Of a stretch of 64,000 bases of DNA, positions 6,143 through 15,678 are shown in pieces. Made by a program: the position numbers and the translations under genes. This DNA comes from Clostridia bacterium (GTDB taxonomy: Bacteria; Bacillota; Clostridia; Christensenellales; CAG-314), in contig JAVVRZ010000002.1 of assembly GCA_036654455.1 (NCBI GenBank), positions 186,001-250,000 on the forward strand. Direction: 5' to 3'. Every line of letters starts with the position of its first letter. Positions within the stretch are counted from its first letter, which is position 1. The notes below the pieces were generated by a model. It did no database searches and was not told where the DNA came from. It saw only the letters and a list, made by a program, of their open reading frames with translations.

Positions 6143-8227
6143 TTATGAACGAACGATAGCTTGTTCGAGTCTACCAACCCAAAGCAAACCATTGTCGCCA
6201 ACTACTATTACATAGATGTAATAAGTGCCGGGAGTAGCCATCATATCTACGGTCTTGTTGATAAAGTCGAACGAACCCTTAGATAGAGCCATTGTCTTGC
6301 CATCGGTAACATAAGAAAGTTTTCTTTCTCTTAGATAAATTGCGCCTTCAACAGGATACATTGCGTCAAAGTCGGCTCTTGTTAAGCCTGCTAGGGCAGC
6401 TTTAACAGTTGCAAGGTCAGCTGAGGAATAACCGATAAATATGCTCTTAGCAAGAGTAGCGTCAAATGCAGGACCAGCGACTATCTTAACGCCTAGGTCA
6501 TTTACGCTTGTAAGAGGGTCTAAGTGGTCGGCTGTGATATTTGCAAGCCAAGCCGTTGGGTCAACTCTTACGATTGCTTGTTCAAGTCTACCAACCCAAA
6601 GCATACCGTCGTCGCCAACAACTACTACATAGAGGTAATAAGTGCCGGGAGTAACCATCATATCAACGTCTTTGTTAATAAAGTCAAACGAACCTTCCGA
6701 AGGAGCCATTGTGCCACCATCATCAACATAAGAAAGGCCTCTTTGTCTCATATAGATTTTGCCTTCGACAGGATACATTGCGTCAAAGTCAGCTCTTGTT
6801 AAACCTGCTAAGGCAGCTTTAACAGTTGCAAGGTCGGCTGAGGAATAACCGATAAATAGGCTCTTAGCTAAGGTTTTGTCAAAAGCAAAGCCTTTCTTAA
6901 CCTTAATGCCAAAGTCATTTACAGTCTTAATTTCGGGTAAGTGGTCTGCTGTAATTTCTGTTAGCCAAGCAGTTGGGTCGGCTGGCGGTCCAAAGATAAC
7001 GTCAATTTCTCTTGAAGCGCTAACAGCGCCCTTAGAAATTGTTACTGTAAAGATATTGCCTGATTTGAAAGTAGGCGTTACGGTCAAACCCGTAATGTTT
7101 GTTCCAATTTCAGCTACAATGCTCTTTTTAATAGCTTCGGCCTTAACTTCGGGAGCCCAGTTAGCCGCATCTTTGTTATCGCTTTCGAGAACGGTTGAAT
7201 ATACAAAGTCTATTAAAGCATTTCTTACGTCGATAGTATCGGGCGTAATTTCAACTGTCTTTTGAGCTTCGCCTACCCACTTAATTTGTCCGTTTGCAAC
7301 AGACGCCATATAGAAGTGGTAAACGCCGGGTGTTTGCTCGATAGAATTAAGAGTAACAAAGTCTACCGCTACGCCATAAAAACCTGTGCTAGCAGGATTG
7401 TCGGTAGCTAAATATTCTAGTCTTTTGCCTTTATTGAGTAATCTAACACGGTTAGCCGTATCAAGAGCTTCAATGTCAACGCCGGTCTTAATATTCTCTT
7501 TAATATAAGCTTGTATTTCTGCAAGAGTCTTAACCGAATATAACATTAAAACTGAGTCTAGTTTGTTGTAAAGTTCGCTTTGTGTTTGTCCTTCGGCAAG
7601 TTTTTCTAAGTAAACGTCAGCGTGCATTCTAAATTGTTTTGCGCCTGTTAGGCTAAAATCAAAGGGGTCGCACTCTACTAACTTAATGTTAGGAATTGCA
7701 AAAGTTTCGTCCCAATTTTGGTCTCCGGTAGAAGCGTCTGTTCTTACTATTGCTTCTTCGAGTCTACCAACCCAAAGCAAACCATTGTCGCCAACTACTA
7801 TTACATAGATGTAATAAGTGCCGGGAGTAGCCATCATATCTACGGTCTTGTTGATAAAGTCGAACGAACCCTTAGATAGCGCCATTGATTCGCCTCCAAC
7901 ATAGGAAAGTTCTCTTTCTCTTAGATAAATCGTACCCGTAGTAGGATACATTGCGTCAAAGTCAGCTTTCTTCAAGCCTTCTAAGGCTGTCTTTACGGTT
8001 GCAAGGTCAGCTGAGGAATAACCGATAAATAGGCTCTTTGCTTGCTTATCATCAAAGTCAGCGCCTTTCTTTACCTTTACGCCATAATCATTAGCGCTTG
8101 CTATTGTTGCTAGGTGATCGGCTGTAATTTCAGTAAGCCAAGTTTCCTTATCGCCCTTACAAGCAGATAACGAAAACAAGCAAGAAACAGCTAGTAACAC
8201 AGCTAGAAATAGTGATAATTTTTTCAT
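6143..8227 (-). CDS. repeat lipoprotein, candidate surface polymer-binding protein
   Basis: A 694-residue lipoprotein (lipobox LSAC, Cys23) of no family I recognise. It carries three close copies of a ~130-residue domain (about 30-162, 421-551, 560-694), each starting WLxxITADHL and containing FIGYSSADLATVK, FDAMYP, PGTYY and VGRLE. A fourth divergent copy lies at about 230-330 and a separate beta-rich segment at about 337-420. The same domain pattern (an I-x-Y-S strand, PGxY, a terminal V-x-x-G-x-G-x-L hairpin) occurs twice in the secreted cyanophycinase encoded next. No catalytic motif is visible. The start has AAGGAG eight bases upstream. I infer a surface protein that holds substrate for the peptidase and the ABC importer; this is not shown. 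Confidence 0.75.
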   Translation of the reverse strand: MKKLSLFLAVLLAVSCLFSLSACKGDKETWLTEITADHLATIASANDYGVKVKKGADFDDKQAKSLFIGYSSADLATVKTALEGLKKADFDAMYPTTGTIYLRERELSYVGGESMALSKGSFDFINKTVDMMATPGTYYIYVIVVGDNGLLWVGRLEEAIVRTDASTGDQNWDETFAIPNIKLVECDPFDFSLTGAKQFRMHADVYLEKLAEGQTQSELYNKLDSVLMLYSVKTLAEIQAYIKENIKTGVDIEALDTANRVRLLNKGKRLEYLATDNPASTGFYGVAVDFVTLNSIEQTPGVYHFYMASVANGQIKWVGEAQKTVEITPDTIDVRNALIDFVYSTVLESDNKDAANWAPEVKAEAIKKSIVAEIGTNITGLTVTPTFKSGNIFTVTISKGAVSASREIDVIFGPPADPTAWLTEITADHLPEIKTVNDFGIKVKKGFAFDKTLAKSLFIGYSSADLATVKAALAGLTRADFDAMYPVEGKIYMRQRGLSYVDDGGTMAPSEGSFDFINKDVDMMVTPGTYYLYVVVVGDDGMLWVGRLEQAIVRVDPTAWLANITADHLDPLTSVNDLGVKIVAGPAFDATLAKSIFIGYSSADLATVKAALAGLTRADFDAMYPVEGAIYLRERKLSYVTDGKTMALSKGSFDFINKTVDMMATPGTYYIYVIVVGDNGLLWVGRLEQAIVRS
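6164..6286. repeat. 123-bp perfect repeat in the repeat lipoprotein gene, copy A
   Basis: Identical to 7757-7879 (offset 1593 bp). It encodes the C-terminal third of domain copy three. DNA identity with no silent differences points to recent duplication or gene conversion inside the gene. Confidence 0.9.
7757..7879. repeat. 123-bp perfect repeat in the repeat lipoprotein gene, copy B
   Basis: Partner of 6164-6286; encodes the C-terminal third of the first domain copy. The second domain copy is similar but diverged at the DNA level. Confidence 0.9.
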
Positions 8228-8290
8228 TGTTTCTTCTCCTTTAATACTTTATTTAAACCCCTCTAATTAATTGTATCGGGCTATAAATTT

Positions 8291-10570
8291 TTAAACAGTT
8301 TTTTTAGACTTCTTTGGAGCTGTCTTTTTTGCGGTTTTGACTACCTTGGGAACGTCGGGTTGCAAATTTTTAATATAAATTTCCATCTCTTTATCGTTAG
8401 CTAATATGAAATGCCCCTCTTTAAGTTTCTGCCAACTTGGCTGTTGAACAGAGTAATCGTGAGAAACTTTTGGGTCATAATTAGTTACAATCTTGTTCCT
8501 TTCGTATTCGGGGTCGGGCATGGGTATTGCCGAAAGCAACGCCTTAGTGTAAGGGTGCATAGGGTTGAGAAATAGTTCTTCCGCCTCGGCAAGTTCGACA
8601 ATTTTGCCCTTATGAATTACGGCTATTCGGTCGCTTATAAATCTAACAACGGATAAGTCGTGAGCGATAAATAGATAGGTCAAATCACGAGCTTTTTTCA
8701 AATAGTTAAGTAGGTTAATGATTTGAGCCCGTATAGAGACGTCTAGCGCCGAGATAGGTTCGTCTGCTATAATTAGTTGGGGTTGCATAATAAGCGCCCT
8801 TGCAATGCCCAAACGCTGTCTTTGACCGCCTGAAAACTCGTGCGGAAAGCGACTTGCAAACTCCGGCGATAGTCCTACGTCAATCATTGCCTTAGCTACT
8901 TTTTCCTTTCGCTCCTCTTCGTTTTTAAATAATTTGAAGTTGTAAAGACCTTCGCTTATGATATAGTCTACCTTAGCTCTTTCGTTTAAAGATGCCATTG
9001 GGTCTTGGAAAATCATTTGCACGCTTTGACGAAATTGCTTCATTTGTTCGTAGTTTAATTTCTCGTCTATGCGTTCGCCGTTGAAAACTATTTGTCCGCT
9101 ACTGTTAGGAGTTATCTTCATAATCGAACGACCTATGGTAGTTTTTCCGCTCCCGCTCTCGCCGACTAAGGCAAATGTTTCGCCTTTATGAATTTGAAAA
9201 CTTGCGTTATCTACTGCACGGAATTTCTTTTTGCCTGCGCCGAAATCTACGCAAAGATTTTCCACCGACAGTATAACTTCCTTTTTATTAAGTTCGTCAA
9301 GTTTGTTTCTATCTACTACTGCTTTGGCAAAGTGCGACCGAGCAGACGACGCCGAACCAATATAATTTTTTGGGTCGCCGTATTTGTCAATAGCGTATTT
9401 GTGTAGCGTCCAAGTCTTAGCTTTATGCGTTGGAGATACCTCAAAAAACGGCGGTTCTTGCTCGAAGTCAATCTTTAAAGCGTCGGGGTTACGATAAGCG
9501 AATGCGTCGCCCTTAATCTCTTTATATAGGTTTGGGGGCGTACCCTTAATTGCGTATAAGTCTTCGCCTTTAACCCCTAGCTGAGGTAACGATTTCATAA
9601 GCGCCCTTGTATAAGGGTGAACCGGCAGCGAGAATAGTTCGTCGCTTGACCCAATCTCGACTATTTCGCCTGCGTACATTACTGCGACTCGGTCGGCAAC
9701 GTTAGCTACTACGCCTAAGTCGTGAGTAATAAAGACTACGGTTAAGTCGAGTTCGGCTTGAATATCTTTTAATAATTTTAATATTTGAGTTTGTAAAGTT
9801 ACGTCTAGCGCAGTTGTTGGTTCGTCGCAAATAAGAATGTCGGGGTGGCAAGCAATAGCCGTAGCTATTACTATACGTTGACGCATACCACCGCTAAATT
9901 CGTGCGGATATTGATAATATCTTGTGGCAACGTCGGGGATACCGACTTTTTCCATAAGCGACATCGCCTCTTTCTTCGCATCTTCTTTATTTAATTTACT
10001 GTGAAGCACCAAAACTTCTTTGATTTGTTCGCCAATGCGTTTAAGAGGATTAAGAGCAGTCATAGGGTCTTGAAAAACCATAGCTATGCGTTTGCCTCTA
10101 ATCTTCAACCAATTCTTTTTATTGATTCGGCGTTGATTGTAGTCAGGTCGCCTTGTTGACCACTCGGCTAAGTCTTGTCCGTCAAAAAGAATGTTACCGC
10201 TCTCGACCCAGCCATTTTTATCGGTCATACCAACAAAAGTCTTAGTTAGCACAGATTTACCGCTACCGCTTTCGCCAACTATGGCTAAGGTTTCGCTACG
10301 ATATAATTTTAAGCTTGAACCTCTTACTGCGGTAAGCGTCCTGCCTCTTAGATTAAATTGAACTACCAAGTCTTTAATTTCCAAAATGACGTCTTTGTCG
10401 CAGGAATCTTGTTCTATTTCGATTTGTTCTTCGTCTTGACTTTGCTCTGTTTCGGTTTGTTGTTCGCCTTGACTTTGCTCTATTTCGATTTGTTCTTCGT
10501 CTTGATTTTGCTCTGTTTTGGCTTTAACTTCGTCTTGATTTTGTTTTGTTTGTTGTTCTTCTATGTTCAT
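8291..10570 (-). CDS. fused OppD-OppF type double ABC ATPase
   Basis: A 759-residue cytosolic protein joining both ATPases of an oligopeptide importer. First half: Walker A GESGSGKS, signature FSGGMRQR, Walker [11 protein letters not shown], then the Opp/Dpp-specific C-terminal segment. Second half: [25 protein letters not shown]. The first ~55 residues are an acidic Gln/Glu-rich repeat ([15 protein letters not shown]-like), and the tail is Lys/Ala-rich. I prefer the ATG at 10570 over an upstream in-frame GTG at 10579, because the latter lies inside the GAGGTG ribosome site. It follows oppC closely and powers import of the peptides handled by the rest of the operon. Confidence 0.9.
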   Translation of the reverse strand: MNIEEQQTKQNQDEVKAKTEQNQDEEQIEIEQSQGEQQTETEQSQDEEQIEIEQDSCDKDVILEIKDLVVQFNLRGRTLTAVRGSSLKLYRSETLAIVGESGSGKSVLTKTFVGMTDKNGWVESGNILFDGQDLAEWSTRRPDYNQRRINKKNWLKIRGKRIAMVFQDPMTALNPLKRIGEQIKEVLVLHSKLNKEDAKKEAMSLMEKVGIPDVATRYYQYPHEFSGGMRQRIVIATAIACHPDILICDEPTTALDVTLQTQILKLLKDIQAELDLTVVFITHDLGVVANVADRVAVMYAGEIVEIGSSDELFSLPVHPYTRALMKSLPQLGVKGEDLYAIKGTPPNLYKEIKGDAFAYRNPDALKIDFEQEPPFFEVSPTHKAKTWTLHKYAIDKYGDPKNYIGSASSARSHFAKAVVDRNKLDELNKKEVILSVENLCVDFGAGKKKFRAVDNASFQIHKGETFALVGESGSGKTTIGRSIMKITPNSSGQIVFNGERIDEKLNYEQMKQFRQSVQMIFQDPMASLNERAKVDYIISEGLYNFKLFKNEEERKEKVAKAMIDVGLSPEFASRFPHEFSGGQRQRLGIARALIMQPQLIIADEPISALDVSIRAQIINLLNYLKKARDLTYLFIAHDLSVVRFISDRIAVIHKGKIVELAEAEELFLNPMHPYTKALLSAIPMPDPEYERNKIVTNYDPKVSHDYSVQQPSWQKLKEGHFILANDKEMEIYIKNLQPDVPKVVKTAKKTAPKKSKKTV

Positions 10571-10582
10571 AATATTCACCTC

Positions 10583-11524
10583 TTACACGTGATTTTTGGG
10601 GTCGGACGCATCTGCGAAACGATTGCCCAAAACATAGAATGAAATTGTTATAATCGACAAAATCAAAGTGGGAAACCATAATTGATAGGAGTGGAAACGG
10701 AATACCGCTCTACCCGTGCTTATTAAGTCGCCTAGCGACACTACCGAAGTACCCGGTAAACCTAAACCGATATAACCTAAGAAAACTTCCGAACCAATGG
10801 TCATAGGTATAGTTAACGCAGTTTGCATAATAATCAAGCTAACTAGATTAGGAAGAATATTCTTAGATAAAATGCGTCCTAGCGGAGTGCCTAAACAACG
10901 ACTTGCGATGTTATACTCGCTTCGCCTTATAGCAACGACCTTGTTGCGAATAAACATTGCAACCGACAGCCAACCCGTCACGCACATAGCTAGAACTATC
11001 GTCCAAAAACCCGGAGTAAATATATAGGTAAATAAAACTAGATATATTGTCTGTGGTATATTGACTAAAACGTTGTAAATTTCGGTCATTATTCTATCCA
11101 TTTTTTCAACGTATCCCCAAAGAGCGCCCATAATTACGCCGATGGTGATGTCAAAAAACGCTACTACAAAACCTAGCAAAAGCGAAGTTCTTGTGCCGTA
11201 CCAAGTACGTGTCCACATATCTCGCCCTAAGTTGTCAGTTCCAAAGATATGTTCTGCGCTAGGCGCGTTGTTAGCTAGCTCGGGATTATTAATGATTGTA
11301 GGCGCTATGGGGTCTACCGAAGTAAACATCGGGTAAAAGAACGCCATAAGCACAAACAATCCGGCTAAAATTACTAATGTTTTAGAAATAGGGCTTTTAA
11401 AGAACGTTCTTATTGTAGACCGCCAGTAAGAATAATTGGAATAGCCTATATTGTCAGCTTCTTTTTCGTTAAACCCGGCTTTTTCAAACATAGATTCGGT
11501 TAACTTAACTTGGAGATTCATCAT
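10583..11524 (-). CDS. oppC: oligopeptide/dipeptide ABC permease, OppC type
   Basis: A 313-residue integral membrane protein of the DppC/OppC family. An N-terminal cytosolic stretch of about 35 residues precedes the first helix, followed by a periplasmic-type loop with IFGTDNLGRDMWTR, a hallmark of this family. Five further helices follow, with the EAA-type loop around RNKVVAIRRSEYNIASRCLG. Start and stop overlap oppB (ATGATGA), with AAGGAGG ten bases upstream, so translation is coupled. It forms the import channel together with OppB. Confidence 0.92.
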   Translation of the reverse strand: MMNLQVKLTESMFEKAGFNEKEADNIGYSNYSYWRSTIRTFFKSPISKTLVILAGLFVLMAFFYPMFTSVDPIAPTIINNPELANNAPSAEHIFGTDNLGRDMWTRTWYGTRTSLLLGFVVAFFDITIGVIMGALWGYVEKMDRIMTEIYNVLVNIPQTIYLVLFTYIFTPGFWTIVLAMCVTGWLSVAMFIRNKVVAIRRSEYNIASRCLGTPLGRILSKNILPNLVSLIIMQTALTIPMTIGSEVFLGYIGLGLPGTSVVSLGDLISTGRAVFRFHSYQLWFPTLILSIITISFYVLGNRFADASDPKNHV

Positions 11525-12495
11525 AACGCTTTAACCTCCTTTTTTGCCTTTCTTTTACTGCTTGAAGTAAGCTGTATGCGAGGGTCAATTATGGCCATAG
11601 CTATATCGCCCAAAAATACGCCGACAATGCCTAGTATTGAGAATAGTAGAACTAATATTTGTACTACGTTGTTATCCATTTCTTGTATAGCCTTGACTAA
11701 TAGTCCGCCCATGCCGGGTATGCTATACAAACTCTCGATTACAAGAGAGCCTGATATAGTTAGTAGTAGTTGAGTTGGAAAATACTGTACTAGCGGAACA
11801 AGGGCGTTACGCAAAATGTGGCTGTTCATAATTTTTCGTTCGCTCAACCCTTTTGCCCTAGCAAATTTAACGTAATCTCTATTTTCCTCGTCTACCATAA
11901 ATCGCCTTAGCCATACCGCATACCAAGCTATGCTAGACAGCGATAACGATATAACAGGCAGTACCCAAGTCGCAGGGTTGCTATCGCTAAATGTCATAGG
12001 TATTCCAAACCATCTAGTGAAATATACTTGAATAAAGAATAGATAAATCAAACTAGGTATTGCTCTTACCGCTACTACATAACCCGTACCAAGTAAGTCT
12101 GGCAGTTTGTCTTTATTTTTTGCCATAGATATGCCCATAAAGAAGCCCAGCGCCATAGAAATAACCATACTTACTCCGCCGAAAGCTAAGGAATATGGCA
12201 CTCTTTCGGCGAGTAAATCGACAATAGGCTTGTGAATTTTGTCAACACGCAATACTTCGCCTAAGTCGCCTTGAAATAAATTGACAAAGAATTTGCCAAA
12301 GAGAACAAAGGGATTGCCTTTTACGCCTATATCTATTAAATATTGTTCTCTCTCAAACTCGGTCATATTAAACAAGTCGTCCCTTGTAAAGTAACCGTCG
12401 GTTGGCATCAATCTAAGTAGCATAAATACTACAAAAATTATTATTATGATTGATATTAAAGACTGTAACAGCCTTTTTATTGTGTATTTAAACAT
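11521..12495 (-). CDS. oppB: oligopeptide/dipeptide ABC permease, OppB type
   Basis: A 324-residue membrane protein. The first helix (about 9-30) is followed by the large outer loop and five more helices. The family loop motif around FVKFARAKGLSERKIMNSHILRN is split here as RAKGLSERKI followed by HILRNAL. The C-terminal ESLYSIPGMGGL segment is typical of OppB/DppB. It lies 12 bp after the binding-protein gene and overlaps oppC by 4 bp. The substrate cannot be read from the permease; context suggests beta-linked Asp dipeptides. Confidence 0.92.
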   Translation of the reverse strand: MFKYTIKRLLQSLISIIIIIFVVFMLLRLMPTDGYFTRDDLFNMTEFEREQYLIDIGVKGNPFVLFGKFFVNLFQGDLGEVLRVDKIHKPIVDLLAERVPYSLAFGGVSMVISMALGFFMGISMAKNKDKLPDLLGTGYVVAVRAIPSLIYLFFIQVYFTRWFGIPMTFSDSNPATWVLPVISLSLSSIAWYAVWLRRFMVDEENRDYVKFARAKGLSERKIMNSHILRNALVPLVQYFPTQLLLTISGSLVIESLYSIPGMGGLLVKAIQEMDNNVVQILVLLFSILGIVGVFLGDIAMAIIDPRIQLTSSSKRKAKKEVKAL

Positions 12496-12507
12496 ATTAA
12501 ACCGTTA

Positions 12508-14457
12508 TTAATTAGCGCCGTTTAACGCAGCGAGCGCATCGTTAAATTCTTTTTCATATTTTTTGTATTCTTCGGTAGTTAAAGGTTCTTCTTGCGTATC
12601 CATCCATCTATAAGAGAAACGACTTAAACCAAAACCTCCACGTGGAGCAAGGAAAGGAATAGCACGAGTCATTTCAAATACGCCTCCGCCGTTCTCCCAA
12701 GGAATGAGGTAACCGCCGTTAATTAACATAGCTTCTAGTTCGCTAAATATCTTATATCTTTGCGATAATACCGTGCAAGCCGCAGCTTGTTTGACTAATT
12801 CGTCGTAACCTTCTATTACAAATTTACCGTCGTTAACTTCGCCTTGCGAGGTTAATCTTCCTAATTGAGCTAATGGGTCGCCATACTTAAAGCTGTAACT
12901 GTCGCAACTTATGTCAAAGCCCATATATTGATTGCAAGAAACATATTTGTCGTCGCCAGTTTGGAACATTCTTACGTTGATTAATTTATTACCATCTTTA
13001 TCCGCAAACAAGCCTTCGATAGCCGCTTTAAATACTTGGGCAACTTGAATATCGTTAGAGTCTGGTCCGTGTGTAAATACTAAGTCAATAGGAAGTTTAC
13101 CGTCCATCTCAAAAGTAATCGAGTTACGCATACTTACCGTGCCGGGCGTTACGCCTTTAATTGTCTTTCCGTCAGCTTCGACAAGTTCGGCAAGAGCAAG
13201 AGCGAAATATCTCTTAGCTTCCTCTTCATTATAGATGGTGTCTTTAAGGTCTTTAATAGCCTTTAATTCGGGGTAATCGGTGTAATCAACGCCATTTTCG
13301 TCAAAGCATACTCCTTCGGGAATTATTGTGTTAGTGAGCATTGCTTCGGGGTTGATGTTGTTGTAAATACGAGCCATTGCAGTACGGTTCACGCCGTGAC
13401 GAAGAGCTTTTCTAAAATTATCGTTGTGGATAAAAGTGTCAAACTCTTTGTTAAGCGATTGGAAGTTTTGATAAAACCAGAATGTTACAGTTGATTTATC
13501 TTTGAAATTTACATAATCCTTGTATTTAGCGTTGCCTAGATAATTTGCAACTTCGTCGCCCGGAATGTTTGCGCTAGTAAGTTCGCCACGCAAAAACATC
13601 TCGATTGTTGTATTTGTGTTAGAAACTTTTTGAAGTTTTATTGTGTCAACCTTCATATTTACAGCGTCATAGTGAGCGGGGTTTTTACTTAGAACAAATT
13701 CTACGCCAGTACGCCAGGTCTTTAAGAAGTAAGGTCCGTTGTATAGTAATTTGTCGCAATCTGCGCCAAACATCTCTTTGCAATTTAGCGCAAATTCGAT
13801 ATTAAGGGGCAAAAACAATTCGGTTACTAAGAATGACTCAAAATAAGGAATAGATTGGGTGAGCGTATAGGTAACAGTCTTAGTAGCGTTGTCAGCTTTT
13901 ACGCCTACAATGGTGTCAAATTGGTCGACAAGTTCCTGACGAGTCGAATTCTTAATGTTAGCAGGTTTCTTATAATCAGGGATAGAAGTGTCGTCCTTAA
14001 TACGAATATTCTCATAATAAGTTTCAAGTCCGGAAATAACGGTCTTGATCATACTTATGTCCGCCTTAGTATTCTTGTGGTCGGAGTAATATTTCATAGC
14101 GTCTGCCCAGTCGGTTGCAAGAACTTCTCTAACTTTCTCGCCCTTACAGTCAAACCAGAAAATGTTATCTCTTAGGTGGAATGTCCACACAGACTTGTCA
14201 GCGTTGCTTTCCCAAGTTTCTGCGCTTGCGCCAACATATCTGCCAAAGCGGTCGTTAATAATCAATCCTTCCATAGTGTTAGCGATTATCTTCTTACCCG
14301 TTGTATCGGGAAGGTTAAAAGGAGAGATTAAGTTTAGGTCGATAGCGTAACTAGCGTAGTAAGTCTTGCCTTTATTTTCTTCTCCGCAGGCAGACAAAGC
14401 GAACACGCAAGTTATAGTCATCAATATTGCAAGTGTTAAAGAAACTATTTTTTTCAT
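12508..14457 (-). CDS. oppA: oligopeptide-binding lipoprotein (SBP family 5)
   Basis: A 649-residue extracellular binding lipoprotein: signal peptide with lipobox LSAC (Cys24) and a family-5 solute-binding fold. Visible family features are the early GLIINDRFGRYVG segment, WTFHLRDNIFW, and the NDNFRKALRHGVNR segment near the middle. It is longer than typical OppA (about 540), with extra acidic insertions. GGAGG lies six bases before the start. A 149-bp gap separates it from the upstream cyanophycinase gene and holds an inverted repeat at 14566. It should deliver peptides released at the surface to OppBC. Confidence 0.92.
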   Translation of the reverse strand: MKKIVSLTLAILMTITCVFALSACGEENKGKTYYASYAIDLNLISPFNLPDTTGKKIIANTMEGLIINDRFGRYVGASAETWESNADKSVWTFHLRDNIFWFDCKGEKVREVLATDWADAMKYYSDHKNTKADISMIKTVISGLETYYENIRIKDDTSIPDYKKPANIKNSTRQELVDQFDTIVGVKADNATKTVTYTLTQSIPYFESFLVTELFLPLNIEFALNCKEMFGADCDKLLYNGPYFLKTWRTGVEFVLSKNPAHYDAVNMKVDTIKLQKVSNTNTTIEMFLRGELTSANIPGDEVANYLGNAKYKDYVNFKDKSTVTFWFYQNFQSLNKEFDTFIHNDNFRKALRHGVNRTAMARIYNNINPEAMLTNTIIPEGVCFDENGVDYTDYPELKAIKDLKDTIYNEEEAKRYFALALAELVEADGKTIKGVTPGTVSMRNSITFEMDGKLPIDLVFTHGPDSNDIQVAQVFKAAIEGLFADKDGNKLINVRMFQTGDDKYVSCNQYMGFDISCDSYSFKYGDPLAQLGRLTSQGEVNDGKFVIEGYDELVKQAAACTVLSQRYKIFSELEAMLINGGYLIPWENGGGVFEMTRAIPFLAPRGGFGLSRFSYRWMDTQEEPLTTEEYKKYEKEFNDALAALNGAN

Positions 14458-14565
14458 TTTATGCCTCCATGTTATTGTTTATAGTTTGATTACTTTTTCA
14501 AAAAGTATTAGTTAGCGTTGTTTGGTTATAATTTTACTGCTTATTTAAGTATTAAAGTTTTGCGA

Positions 14566-14585
14566 TTTGTCACTGCGTTGACAAA
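14566..14585. promoter_or_regulatory. inverted repeat upstream of oppA (candidate operator)
   Basis: Perfect 7-bp arms TTTGTCA/TGACAAA separated by 6 bp, about 110 bp before the oppA start. A single TTTGTCA also lies at 15555-15561 in the araC intergenic region. This could be a regulator site for the operon; the link to AraC is a guess. Confidence 0.35.
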
Positions 14586-14606
14586 CATATTGCTCTTATG
14601 TCTTTA

Positions 14607-15431
14607 TTAAAGTTTTATAATTTCATTTTTATAATGTTTGGTTATTCGTTTGTAACGAGGGTTACCTTTAATGAAACAAACATAGGCGCTACCTAGCACT
14701 TCAATTTGGTTTTGCTCTCGGTCATAGACAAAAGCGGTGTCTTCGCATATCCCAAAAGATTTACTTATATTAAATAGGTCCATTGAAGCTATTAATCGAG
14801 TTAGGCGGGGGCGAGTGTTAAAGTGTTGGTCAATCAAACCGCTACTAAATAAATTAAACCCTCTTGTCAAAAGAACTTGTCCGTCTGTTTCGTTTACGCT
14901 ACCTTCATATTTAGCGGCGTCGGTTTCTATTGGTAAGGTTAAAGATGCTAGGTCGCTACCTGCGCCAATCATAAACTTGCCCATAATCGACGCTCCTGCC
15001 GAAGTTCCGCCGACTACTCCGCCGTTTTCATATACTTCTCTTATTAATTTGAGGGAAGCGGTGTCTTTTTCGTAATTACGCAGTAACGCCTTTACAGTTT
15101 TCATTTGATCTCCACCAACAAACCACACGCCTGTCAAATCTTTGAGGTAAGGTAGTAACGCAGGGTCGTCGCCATCGCTTGACCAGCCCTGAGATATTAA
15201 ATTAGGTATTAGGGAAAGAGGTAGACAATTAATATTTGATGGTTTTGCTCCCAATTTAACTAAGGTAGTTTGAGTACAGCTAAACGATTCTAGCGGAATT
15301 GCCGAAGAAACAACAACTACGCATATTTTTGCATTCTCTCCGCCGGCAAGTCTAAGAAATTCTCCGTAAATCTCCTCTTTACTCCTGCCTACGTTACCGC
15401 CAGCTACGACTAAATAACCCTCTTTATTCAT
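14607..15431 (-). CDS. cphB: cytosolic cyanophycinase-family serine peptidase, second paralogue
   Basis: A 274-residue S51 peptidase, first gene of the operon. The start is set at the ATG at 15431, seven bases after AGGAG; an upstream in-frame ATG (15464) has no ribosome site. Catalytic residues match cyanophycinase: Ser144 in GGTSAGA, His203 in DQHFNTRPRLTRL and Glu230 in GICEDTA. The GGDQ glutamine (109) and arginines 207, 209 and 212 are also present. It resembles the 2897-3715 product throughout, including a shared IEVLGSAYV near the end, but they are clearly diverged paralogues. The cell thus appears to keep two internal forms that may differ in chain-length or side-chain preference. Confidence 0.85.
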   Translation of the reverse strand: MNKEGYLVVAGGNVGRSKEEIYGEFLRLAGGENAKICVVVVSSAIPLESFSCTQTTLVKLGAKPSNINCLPLSLIPNLISQGWSSDGDDPALLPYLKDLTGVWFVGGDQMKTVKALLRNYEKDTASLKLIREVYENGGVVGGTSAGASIMGKFMIGAGSDLASLTLPIETDAAKYEGSVNETDGQVLLTRGFNLFSSGLIDQHFNTRPRLTRLIASMDLFNISKSFGICEDTAFVYDREQNQIEVLGSAYVCFIKGNPRYKRITKHYKNEIIKL

Positions 15432-15487
15432 AACATAACTCCTAGTTTGATGTATTATTTGCACTAAATGATATCACTATGGTTGAC

Positions 15488-15493
15488 ATTATA
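15488..15493 (-). promoter_or_regulatory. -10 element of the cyanophycin operon
   Basis: Minus-strand TATAAT about 57 bp before the first gene's start. No recognisable -35 lies 16-18 bp upstream, as expected for a promoter that needs an activator such as the divergent AraC protein. Confidence 0.45.
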
Positions 15494-15678
15494 AAATGCG
15501 AAATTATGCTCTATTTCGGTTTTTATTACATACAAATTGATGCTTTACAGTTTTTTTGTCACAAACGCATTGTTTTATGCTAATATGCAAGCGGAAAAAC
15601 CATACTAATTTGAGCAAAGCACCAATTACTGTGGCATATTTATCAATATTACATATATTTTGATACGGAGGATACAAT

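Noticed and set aside
6441-7265. Three plus-strand open frames opposite the repeat lipoprotein gene
   Set aside because: They arise from the antisense of the repeated domains and show no ribosome sites or homology.
10358-10642. Hydrophobic 94-residue plus-strand frame ([10 protein letters not shown] repeats)
   Set aside because: It is the antisense of the EQ-rich repeat leader of the double ATPase; hydrophobicity is a by-product of that composition.
3741-15431. Peptidase E (alpha-aspartyl dipeptidase) as identity of the S51 proteins
   Set aside because: The conserved DxHFxxRxRxxR arginine set and GGxQ glutamine match cyanophycinase rather than PepE.
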